The position numbers were made by a program, and so were the translations under genes. Shown here piece by piece: positions 1-4,972 of a stretch of 5,864 nt of DNA. The DNA lies in contig PXOY01000002.1 in the NCBI GenBank assembly GCA_003021915.1, forward strand, positions 1 through 5,864, written 5' to 3'. The stretch is from Parcubacteria group bacterium SW_4_49_11. Its GTDB lineage: Bacteria; Patescibacteriota; Minisyncoccia; SW-4-49-11. The notes under the pieces were generated by a model. That model did no database searches and was not told where the DNA came from. It saw nothing but the letters and a program-made list of their open reading frames with translations. Numbering within the stretch: the first letter of the stretch is position 1; every line of letters starts with the position of its first letter.

Positions 1-3
1 ACA

Positions 4-20
4 TATATCTACGGTATATC
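4..20 (-). repeat. GATATA element, left copy
   Basis: Read on the minus strand this is GATATACCGTAGATATA, two GATATA boxes with an 11-nt period (about one helical turn). The same 17 bases occur on the plus strand at 1686-1702. Both copies lie 3' of a gene (rpmA here, ftsQ there) beyond a heptad repeat, so they point outward from the 74-1617 block. The identity is read directly. The function is unknown; a protein-binding site or part of an interspersed repeat are both possible. The element may continue beyond the left window edge. Confidence 0.6.
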
Positions 21-27
21 TTCCATT

Positions 28-83
28 CCAAATACCAAATACTAACTACTAAATACTATTTCCTTGCTACGCGCTACGTGCTA
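28..83 (-). repeat. Tandem heptad repeat at 3' end of rpmA
   Basis: Eight consecutive 7-nt units can be laid out from position 28: CCAAATA, CCAAATA, CTAACTA, CTAAATA, CTATTTC, CTTGCTA, CGCGCTA and CGTGCTA. The loose consensus is CYNNNTA on the plus strand, or TAGNNNN read in the sense of rpmA. The rpmA stop codon (74-76) is inside the array. Because 7 is not a multiple of 3, the repeated TAG puts stops in all three minus-strand frames (at 74-76, 67-69, 56-58, 49-51, 46-48 and 42-44). Bases 42-61 are a perfect 20-nt inverted match to 1612-1631 at the ftsQ stop. It resembles short tandemly repeated repetitive sequences known from cyanobacteria in form only; no homology is claimed. Confidence 0.65.
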
Positions 84-367
84 CTGTAATTCTGCGGATA
101 CACATTTACCTTGGTGATGGTGTGCTCTTTGCCGGTGAAGGCGCGTTTGCGTTGACGCGTGAACTTGACGTATCCCGGGAAAACCGCGTATAACGTGTTA
201 TCATGTCCCATGCGGACGTTTTTGCCGGCGCGGAACCGACTCCCGCGTTGACAAACCAAAACGTAACCGATGTCAACCGCTTCGCCGTCAAAGCGTTTCA
301 CGCCGAGATATTTGGGCTGTGAATCTCTTCCAAGCCGCGTTGAGCCTCCTGCTTTACTCTTCGCCAT
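74..367 (-). CDS. rpmA: Large ribosomal subunit protein bL27
   Basis: This is the 50S protein whose N-terminal tail reaches towards the peptidyl transferase centre and helps in tRNA placement and subunit assembly. The 97-residue product has the family signature: [21 protein letters not shown] at residues 6-26 with the middle run intact, then [22 protein letters not shown] at about 41-62 and a final VKF at 67-69. The core ends near residue 70. The remaining ~28 residues, basic and then polar, make it longer than the usual ~85, and the last few codons lie in a tandem heptad repeat. It starts directly with MAKSKAGGS, without the cleaved N-terminal extension known from Firmicutes. The start is ATG with no clear Shine-Dalgarno sequence. 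It is divergent from the neighbouring gene, and the usual partner rplU is not upstream; whether it lies downstream is outside the window. Confidence 0.96.
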   Translation of the reverse strand: MAKSKAGGSTRLGRDSQPKYLGVKRFDGEAVDIGYVLVCQRGSRFRAGKNVRMGHDNTLYAVFPGYVKFTRQRKRAFTGKEHTITKVNVYPQNYSST

Positions 368-391
368 ATAGAGCTTATATTAGCTAAGTCA

Positions 392-400
392 TGATACAAT
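392..400 (+). promoter_or_regulatory. Extended -10 promoter for the TM protein-ftsQ unit
   Basis: TGATACAAT combines a TG extension with a TACAAT -10 box. The expected transcript start is near 407, about 24 nt before the ATG at 431. I see no good -35 hexamer at 16-18 nt spacing, which is common for extended -10 promoters. The identical nine bases recur at 2074-2082 ahead of the other plus-strand operon. The rpmA promoter must lie in the same 63-bp divergent region, but no convincing minus-strand pair of hexamers is visible. Confidence 0.55.
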
Positions 401-430
401 TTTAAAAAGCACGTAAAGATCTGTCAAGAT

Positions 431-766
431 ATGGAATGGATGGCACGTATATGGATAGCACTGATGATGCTCACTGTTCTCTTTCTGGGGTCTGTCCTTG
501 GACGGTTATGGGCCGAAGAACAGAACACCTCCGAGATCGTGGTTAAGAATATACCCGCGCAGGGGACGCAAGAGACGCGCACGAAAGATTCAGAGTCTCA
601 AGAGTCTGGCGCGAAGCGCAAATTCGTGGCCAGTCGTAACGGAGAAAAATATTATCCGTTAGACTGTAGCGCATACGAGCGGATTCATAAAGAAAATCGG
701 GTGTATTTCGCCACCCAAAAACGCGCGAAAGATTCGGGACGAGAACTCTCCGAACTCTGTAAATAA
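431..766 (+). CDS. Small membrane-anchored protein with Ada-like C-terminal segment
   Basis: A 111-residue hypothetical protein. Residues about 5-24 form one hydrophobic segment (IWIALMMLTVLFLGSVLG), either an uncleaved signal anchor or a signal peptide. A polar, Ser/Glu/Lys-rich linker (about 29-62) follows. Residues 65-111 hold the pattern FVASRNGEKYY, Cys79, ENRVYFAT (88-95) and Cys110. From knowledge of families, this resembles the small domain found at the end of some nucleases and in many CPR proteins, related to the Ada zinc-binding fold (xVASxNGxxYY..C..ENRVYF..A...G). A full zinc site of that fold needs four cysteines, and only two are here, so metal binding is doubtful. The topology suggests that the small domain is outside the cytoplasm. 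It stops with tandem TAA-TAG, 11 nt before ftsQ, and is probably cotranscribed with it. Function unknown. Confidence 0.8.
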   Translation: MEWMARIWIALMMLTVLFLGSVLGRLWAEEQNTSEIVVKNIPAQGTQETRTKDSESQESGAKRKFVASRNGEKYYPLDCSAYERIHKENRVYFATQKRAKDSGRELSELCK

Positions 767-777
767 TAGCAGGCGGC

Positions 778-1617
778 ATGGCCTCTCAAAAACGAAAAAA
801 ACGACGAAACACCCGCAAGACATCCAAGAAACGACAGACAAAGAAAAGCACCCCTCAACGCAAAGCACGTCCGAGGTTAAGGAGGGTGATGCTTTTGGTG
901 GTTTTGGTCATGCTGGCCGTAGGCGGAGTATACGGATTGAATCGGTGGGAATACGTACATGTCTCAACGGTGAAGATTGAAGGTGATAAACGCGTTCGGA
1001 CCAACCAACTGCGAGACTATATTCTGAGGAATTTAGGGGACAAACGTTGGAACATTCTTCAATCGCGAGCTATTACGTTTGTGCCTGTGGGGCGTCTGCA
1101 GCGCCAAGTAAAAGAAGAATTTCCGCTCATAAAGACAGTCGATATTTCTCGGACCCCTCCTGCCACGCTGACGGTTGAGATAACGGAGCGGACCACTATC
1201 GCCACGCAGTGTCACGCGCGCTGTTACCAAATCGGAGAAAACGGTCGAGCGATTAAGCGCGTGCCAAAGAGTGACGTAACCAATCCGAAATTGGTAGGAA
1301 GCGAGGAGGTGGGACTCGGTGAGCGCGTCCTGTCGGGACGTGAAGCGCGCTGGTTACGAACGATTAAAACACAACTTGACGAGTTTGTGGATCTGTCAGT
1401 GAGTAAATTTGTCATTGACGCCACGTTTGAAGATCAAATTCAGATTGTGCATGTACATGTCGAGGAAGGATATTATCTCAAATTCGATAGCTTAACGCCG
1501 GTGCGTCATCAAATTCGCGTACTGCCCACAATCTTTACAGAGCGACTACCGTCTGAGAAACGAAAAAAACTGGAGTACATTGATCTTCGTATTAAAAATC
1601 GCGTGTATTATAAATAG
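778..1617 (+). CDS. ftsQ: Cell division protein FtsQ/DivIB-like, POTRA domain
   Basis: This is a single-pass division protein; FtsQ/DivIB joins the FtsB-FtsL complex at the septum and links the Z-ring to wall synthesis. The 279-residue product has a Lys/Arg-rich cytoplasmic tail (3-36), one TM helix (about 37-54), a POTRA domain (about 62-136) beginning VSTVKIEGDKRV and ending FPLIKTVDISRTPPATLTVE / ITERT, and a beta domain to the C-terminus. The ending YIDLRIKNRVYYK is the typical FtsQ terminal strand. Cys145 and Cys149 (CHARC) sit just after the POTRA domain, a position where related CPR proteins often have a cysteine pair. AGGCGG before the ATG gives a modest ribosome binding site. The usual dcw neighbours (murC, ddl, ftsA, ftsZ) are absent in this window. 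The stop TAG is the first unit of a heptad repeat. The family call is firm; the exact partners are inferred. Confidence 0.9.
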   Translation: MASQKRKKRRNTRKTSKKRQTKKSTPQRKARPRLRRVMLLVVLVMLAVGGVYGLNRWEYVHVSTVKIEGDKRVRTNQLRDYILRNLGDKRWNILQSRAITFVPVGRLQRQVKEEFPLIKTVDISRTPPATLTVEITERTTIATQCHARCYQIGENGRAIKRVPKSDVTNPKLVGSEEVGLGERVLSGREARWLRTIKTQLDEFVDLSVSKFVIDATFEDQIQIVHVHVEEGYYLKFDSLTPVRHQIRVLPTIFTERLPSEKRKKLEYIDLRIKNRVYYK

Positions 1618-1650
1618 TATTTAGTAGTTAGAATATAGAATTTAGTATTT
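1616..1650 (+). repeat. Tandem heptad repeat at 3' end of ftsQ
   Basis: Five consecutive heptads AGTATTT, AGTAGTT, AGAATAT, AGAATTT, AGTATTT start within the ftsQ stop codon (TAG at 1615-1617). TAG stops fall in all three plus frames (1615, 1622, 1629). Bases 1612-1631 match 42-61 inverted over 20 nt without a mismatch, and TTAGTATTTGGT at 1642-1653 matches 34-45 inverted. The array has the same sense relative to ftsQ as the left array has relative to rpmA. Confidence 0.65.
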
Positions 1651-1653
1651 GGT

Positions 1654-1709
1654 GATATACGGTTGATACATGCGCCTTACGGCGCGATATACCGTAGATA
1701 TACGGTTGA
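1654..1709 (+). repeat. GATATA boxes and GC hairpin, right copy
   Basis: GATATA occurs at 1654-1659, 1686-1691 and 1697-1702, spaced 32 and 11 nt, close to whole helical turns. GATATACGGTTGA is directly repeated at 1654-1666 and 1697-1709. Between them is a perfect hairpin, GCGCC-TTAC-GGCGC (1672-1685), with possible outer arms ACGGT (1659-1663) and ACCGT (1691-1695). There is no T-run after it, so it is not a typical intrinsic terminator, though it could protect the ftsQ transcript end. Positions 1686-1702 are the inverted twin of 4-20. Confidence 0.55.
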
Positions 1710-1711
1710 GA

Positions 1712-1781
1712 TGTAAACAAAGTCGGCAAGTTTGTTTACAAGTTACCCGGTATGTAAACAAAACAACCTACTTTATTTACA
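1712..1781. promoter_or_regulatory. Two tandem TGTAAACAAA dyads (operator- or iteron-like)
   Basis: Dyad 1 is TGTAAACAAA (1712-1721), a 9-nt spacer and TTTGTTTACA (1731-1740), a perfect 10-bp inverted repeat. Dyad 2 is TGTAAACAAA (1753-1762), a 9-nt spacer and TTTATTTACA (1772-1781), with one mismatch. The dyads repeat with a 41-bp period, nearly four helical turns, and the four half-site centres are 19, 22 and 19 bp apart, so all face about the same side of DNA. Both right arms continue as AGT. The spacers differ, which argues for selection on the arms. This layout fits cooperative binding of a dimeric protein or paired RNA hairpins. The ligand is unknown. Confidence 0.6.
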
Positions 1782-1822
1782 AGTGTATCGAAACCAGCGT
1801 GCAATATAGCTCCCATACAGAG

Positions 1823-1878
1823 AAAACCTATTGTGTCATCCTCTTTTTAAAGAGGAGGTGCCCCGAAGGGGCGGTTGA
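1823..1878 (+). repeat. Double-hairpin REP-like element, copy A
   Basis: After AAAACCTATTG come an 8-bp hairpin, TCCTCTTT then AAAGAGGA (1839-1856, loop of two or more bases), and a second hairpin GCCCC-GAA-GGGGC (1860-1872), followed by GGTTGAG. The order AAAACC, purine/pyrimidine hairpin, GC hairpin and GG..GAG returns on the opposite strand at 1974-2031. From general knowledge, hairpins of this CCTCC..GGAGG plus CCC..GGG type recur between genes in CPR genomes; I cannot count copies here. A dispersed non-autonomous repeat is the best reading; a terminator is less likely since no T-run follows. Confidence 0.5.
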
Positions 1879-1955
1879 GTTCTCGTCACGAAGTATTCTA
1901 ATTTTGAGATGGTACTATAGAATACCTTGCAAAAGTTACTTATTTCTTATCAAAA

Positions 1956-1966
1956 TGCTATATAAT
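1956..1966 (+). promoter_or_regulatory. Orphan -10 box TATAAT
   Basis: A perfect TATAAT lies at 1961-1966, and an overlapping reading TGCTATATA (1956-1964) would be an extended -10. No good -35 hexamer is visible at normal spacing (ACTTAT at 1938-1943 for 17 nt). Transcription would begin near 1973, ahead of the double-hairpin copy B and about 135 nt upstream of the next ATG. It could give a short RNA ending near 2031 or a second, leadered transcript of the following operon. Confidence 0.35.
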
Positions 1967-1973
1967 ACGGTAA

Positions 1974-2031
1974 CCTCCATTCCCTAACGGGTCTTTCCTC
2001 CTTTAAAAAGGAGGAAAACAGAAGGTTTTTT
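1974..2031 (-). repeat. Double-hairpin REP-like element, copy B (inverted); possible plus-strand terminator
   Basis: Read on the minus strand it runs AAAACCTTCTG, an 11-bp palindrome TTTCCTCCTTT/AAAGGAGGAAA (1994-2017), CCCGTTAGGG (1982-1991) and GG..GGAGG, the same order as copy A with several substitutions. Read on the plus strand, the strong hairpin is followed after 8 nt by T6 (2026-2031), so it could act as a weak intrinsic terminator. The stem pairs a Shine-Dalgarno core (AAGGAGG) with its complement. Confidence 0.5.
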
Positions 2032-2052
2032 CAGTGACCGTGGTAAATCGAG

Positions 2053-2082
2053 TGGACTTACAAACCGCAGGCCTGATACAAT
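2053..2082 (+). promoter_or_regulatory. Promoter of the acidic protein-ATPase-trpS operon
   Basis: TGGACT (2053-2058) matches four of six bases of the -35 consensus. An 18-nt spacer leads to TACAAT (2077-2082), which carries the TG extension (2074-2075). The start would be near 2089, leaving a leader of about 19 nt before the ATG at 2108, with only GTAGG (2093-2097) as a possible weak ribosome binding site. TGATACAAT is identical to the element at 392-400. Confidence 0.6.
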
Positions 2083-2107
2083 ATATCTAAGTGTAGGCGA
2101 ATACCAT

Positions 2108-2560
2108 ATGCCCGAAACCAAACTACAGACCGAACAAGAACCGTTTTCCGAACACTCCGAGCGGGAAAAAGAGCATTCTCCGGAAACTCCCGAACAAGAG
2201 GAGACGCGCGCTGAGGAAGGAGCGGAGAGTACAGAAGAGGACGCTCCTGAACTGGAAGAGGTGCGAGATTATATCCAGGAACGACGAGAACATCCGGAAG
2301 GGGAAGAAGCGCCCACGACTCCCCCAGAGCAAGATGGCAGACGCGGAGTCTATGCCTGGCTGGCAGATATCCCGTCGGAAGAGCGAGTGGACAAGGCATT
2401 CAATATCGTACTTCACAAAGAGAAACGCATGGTGGAAGTGGTAGACGCGTTTTTGGTTCTGAAAGATTACGATAATCTGGACGCGTTTGAGACCATGTTG
2501 CGAGAACGGCACGAAGAATTGGCCCAAGCGGGGCTTGTTTCCTCGGTACGCGAATATTAA
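2108..2560 (+). CDS. Glu-rich hypothetical protein preceding the TraG/VirD4-like ATPase
   Basis: A 150-residue protein that I do not recognise as a named family. Residues 1-80 are low complexity and very acidic, with 25 glutamates plus many Pro, Ser and Thr, and are probably disordered. Residues about 81-150 look like a compact helical domain (VYAWLADIP, then DKAFNIVLHKEKRMVEVVDAFLVL and a final helix around LRERHEELA). There is no signal peptide or TM segment, so it is likely cytoplasmic. It is the first gene after a clear promoter. Its stop is separated from the ATPase ATG by just one codon (GGT), and both genes share a frame. This tight coupling suggests a partner or regulator of the ATPase, for instance an acidic adaptor, but that is inference. 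Confidence 0.82.
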   Translation: MPETKLQTEQEPFSEHSEREKEHSPETPEQEETRAEEGAESTEEDAPELEEVRDYIQERREHPEGEEAPTTPPEQDGRRGVYAWLADIPSEERVDKAFNIVLHKEKRMVEVVDAFLVLKDYDNLDAFETMLRERHEELAQAGLVSSVREY

Positions 2561-2563
2561 GGT

Positions 2564-4960
2564 ATGGCATCTTTGGTGTTATTCCTCGGTATTGCCCTTT
2601 TATTGGTGGGGAGTGGCGTGTTGTACGTGGCGCTCCTCAAGCCGTTTGTGTTTCAGCGCGGTATTCGGCAAGGCTTACGATTGCGCGTCTATCGGATTGT
2701 TCTGCCGCAGTATCAATCGAAAAACGAGGGCACTCAGCAAGATCCCACCCAACTGATTGCCGTCATGGAACAGCTGTACGCGTCTTTCACCTCGGTCAGG
2801 CGCCCAGGCACTTCGTTCCGCCCCGATCCGCATATTTCGCTTGAGATCGTCAATCCGGCGGACACGGACGAAATTCAGTTTTTCTTAGGGGTACCGCGAG
2901 ATTACGTGTCCATCCTTGAAAAACAGATTCATGGCCAATATCCGGGAGCGGAAATCGAGGATGTTACTGATTACGAAACGTTTGATTCCGAAGCGCATAT
3001 TTCCGCTTCGAAAGGCGATACCGCGCGTTCGGATGAGCTTCCTCTGCGGACCTACACTTCGTTTGAGTCTGATCCGCTGAATCAGATTACGTCCGCCTTG
3101 TCCAAAATTCAACGGGATGAAAGTGCCGGCATTCAGCTCCTTATCAAACCGATTTCGGGAACGTGGGGTACGCGGGCCAAACGAATCGTCCAAGAGATGC
3201 AGGACGGATATTCGTACGACCAAGCGCGCAAACGGACGGGATGGATGCAGTTTGTGACGCATATCAAACAATCTTCTCAAAAAGAGCAAACTCCTGCCTC
3301 TCTCTCTCCCAAGCAGGAAGAGTTGATGCAAGCGATTGACGCGAAAACGTCGAAACCGGCGTTTAAGGTAAATTTGCGTGTTCTCGCGGTGGCACATGAA
3401 GAGTCGCGCGCTGCTCAATTGCGCGAAGAGATCGAGGGGGCATTCGCTCAATTCCAATCATCCGAAGAGAATCGTATCTCGTTTCGGCGCGTTCCGCCCA
3501 GACGGCTGCCGCTCTTTGTATATCGGTTTCTGTTCCGCGTGTTTCAACCGCGGCAAACCATGCGCTTGAATACGGAAGAGCTTACCACGCTGTATCATTT
3601 GCCTACGCCGTTCTTGGAGACCCCCAAGATTCGGTGGATGAAGTTCAAGCGCGCCCATCCGCCCTCCAATGTGCCAGACCAAGGACTCATGATCGGAAAA
3701 AATACGTATCGGGGAGAGCAGACGGAAGTGAAGCTTCAACAGGCGGATAGACGTCGACACACGTACGTCATCGGACAGACGGGAACCGGAAAAAGCGCGC
3801 TCTTAAAGAAAATGATCGAACAAGACCTCGCGAACGGAGAAGGGGTGGCGCTTCTTGATCCGAATGGAGATTTAGCCGAAGAAGTCCTCTCGTTGGTACC
3901 CAAAGAGCGGGCCGAAGAGTTGGTGTACTTTAATCCGCAAGACAGCGCTCGACCGCTCGGGCTCAATATTTTGGAAGCACGGACCCCCGAAGAAAAGGAC
4001 TTTATCACGCAGGAGATGATTTCCATTTTCTATAAGCTTGTCTCGGATCCGAGCATGATCGGGCCCATTTTCGAGCACAACATGCGCAACGCTATGCTGG
4101 CGTTGATGGCTGATTCTGAAAACCCCGGAACCATCACCGAAATTCCGCGCCTCTTTACCGACGAGGAATTCCGCAAAGAAGTGTTAAAGAATGTTGAGGA
4201 CCCCATGGTGCGCGACTTTTGGGAAAACGAGTTTCCGAAGTCTCAAACCGGCCAGCAGGCGGGCGATATTATCGGATATCTGTTGAGCAAGCTCGGACGC
4301 TTTATTGAGAACGAGATGATTCGCAACATTATCGGGCAGAAAGAGTCTTCGTTCAACTTTGACTCCATCATGAACGAGCGACAGATTCTGATTTGCAACC
4401 TCTCGAAGGGTGGTCTCGGTGAAATTAACAGCAGTCTCTTGGGTATGCTTATCGTCTCCAAATTGCAGATGGCGGCGTTCCGACGCAACGCGATGCCCCA
4501 AGAGGAGCGTAAAGATTTTTATCTGTATCTTGATGAGTTCCAGAACTTCACCACCGAAAGTATCTCCACCATTCTGTCGGAAGCGCGCAAGTACCGCTTA
4601 AATCTGACCATCGCGCACCAGTTCATCGGTCAGCTGGACGAACCGATTCGAAACGCCGTGTTCGGAAATGTGGGGACATCGATCATTCTGCGCGTGGGGA
4701 CCGACGATGCGGCGTATCTCGAGAACAAGGTGCAACCGCAATTTCAGGCCTATGATCTCGTGAGACTTGATAATCTGCACGCAGTTGTGGCGCTGATGAT
4801 TGAGGGAGAGACGAGTAAACCCTTTAATCTGGAGATTGTGTTCGCGGGCACCGGAAACACGCAACTCAAAGAGGCTCTTGTCGAACTCTCACGTCTCAAG
4901 TATGGTACGAAGAAAGAAGTGGTCGCGCGCAATATCAAACGACGCGCTCAGATTGGCTAA
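2564..4960 (+). CDS. Membrane-anchored TraG/VirD4-like (type IV secretion coupling) ATPase
   Basis: A 798-residue ATPase of the TraG/VirD4/TraD-like, TraM-recognition type, members of which form hexameric pumps moving DNA or protein at the membrane. Residues about 3-25 are one TM helix. Residues about 30-340 form an N-terminal region with two similar-looking alpha/beta parts (FFLGVPRDYVSILEKQIHGQ around 106-125 and FKVNLRVLAVAHEESRA around 268-284), as in CPR homologues. The motor holds Walker A GQTGTGKS (404-411), LLDPNGDLAEEVLSLVP shortly after, NLSKGGLGEINSSLLG, Walker B YLYLDEFQ (653-660, Asp657-Glu658) and the AHQ motif (684-686). All key residues are intact. Classical VirD4 has two N-terminal TM helices, and only one is clear here. 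No relaxase, VirB4 or pilin gene is in view, so conjugation cannot be claimed; secretion, pilus or DNA-uptake roles are equally possible. An AAGG lies too close to the ATG to be a good ribosome binding site, so coupling to the upstream gene is likely. Confidence 0.9.
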   Translation: MASLVLFLGIALLLVGSGVLYVALLKPFVFQRGIRQGLRLRVYRIVLPQYQSKNEGTQQDPTQLIAVMEQLYASFTSVRRPGTSFRPDPHISLEIVNPADTDEIQFFLGVPRDYVSILEKQIHGQYPGAEIEDVTDYETFDSEAHISASKGDTARSDELPLRTYTSFESDPLNQITSALSKIQRDESAGIQLLIKPISGTWGTRAKRIVQEMQDGYSYDQARKRTGWMQFVTHIKQSSQKEQTPASLSPKQEELMQAIDAKTSKPAFKVNLRVLAVAHEESRAAQLREEIEGAFAQFQSSEENRISFRRVPPRRLPLFVYRFLFRVFQPRQTMRLNTEELTTLYHLPTPFLETPKIRWMKFKRAHPPSNVPDQGLMIGKNTYRGEQTEVKLQQADRRRHTYVIGQTGTGKSALLKKMIEQDLANGEGVALLDPNGDLAEEVLSLVPKERAEELVYFNPQDSARPLGLNILEARTPEEKDFITQEMISIFYKLVSDPSMIGPIFEHNMRNAMLALMADSENPGTITEIPRLFTDEEFRKEVLKNVEDPMVRDFWENEFPKSQTGQQAGDIIGYLLSKLGRFIENEMIRNIIGQKESSFNFDSIMNERQILICNLSKGGLGEINSSLLGMLIVSKLQMAAFRRNAMPQEERKDFYLYLDEFQNFTTESISTILSEARKYRLNLTIAHQFIGQLDEPIRNAVFGNVGTSIILRVGTDDAAYLENKVQPQFQAYDLVRLDNLHAVVALMIEGETSKPFNLEIVFAGTGNTQLKEALVELSRLKYGTKKEVVARNIKRRAQIG

Positions 4961-4972
4961 CTACGAGAATCT

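Larger units (their letters stand above)
1618..2107. other. 490-bp repeat- and signal-rich intergenic region
   Basis: No convincing gene lies here. In order it holds the rest of a heptad repeat, GATATA boxes with a GC hairpin, two tandem TGTAAACAAA dyads, a double-hairpin element, a TATAAT box, an inverted second double-hairpin element and the promoter of the following operon. The separate entries describe each. Plus-strand frame 1670-1987 is open for 105 codons, but it runs through the repeats and has no recognisable protein character. Confidence 0.7.

Noticed and set aside
1672..1685. Intrinsic terminator of ftsQ
   Set aside because: The hairpin GCGCC-TTAC-GGCGC is perfect but short and has no T-run after it.
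1712..1781. CRISPR array or DnaA-box origin
   Set aside because: Only two units with 12 nt between them, and no cas genes, so it is not CRISPR. The half-sites TGTAAACAAA do not match the DnaA box TTATCCACA, and no dnaA, dnaN or parAB gene is near.
1860..1890. tRNA or signal recognition particle RNA, suggested by GGTTGAGTT and CCCCGAAGGGG
   Set aside because: No acceptor stem, anticodon arm or other conserved arms can be built around them, and the bases are explained by the double-hairpin element.
1670..1987. 105-codon open frame on the plus strand in the intergenic region
   Set aside because: It runs through the GC hairpin, both TGTAAACAAA dyads, copy A of the double-hairpin element and the orphan -10 box. 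It has no ribosome binding site, an unlikely composition, and no recognisable domain.
2034..2090. 18-codon frame from GTG downstream of the AAGGAGG stem
   Set aside because: The AAGGAGG is about 20 nt upstream, too far for a normal ribosome binding site and locked in a hairpin, and the frame overlaps the operon promoter.
2885..3457. 190-codon open frame on the minus strand inside the ATPase gene
   Set aside because: It is antisense to an intact ATPase coding region, with no promoter, ribosome binding site or recognisable protein family; it is a by-product of the codon use of the real gene.
2564..4960. FtsK/HerA-type DNA translocase instead of TraG/VirD4-like
   Set aside because: The motif set (GQTGTGKS, DPNGDLAEE, NLSKGGLGE, YLDEFQNF, AHQ) and the long N-terminal region fit the TraG/TraD group better; there is no FtsK gamma domain or multi-helix N-terminus.
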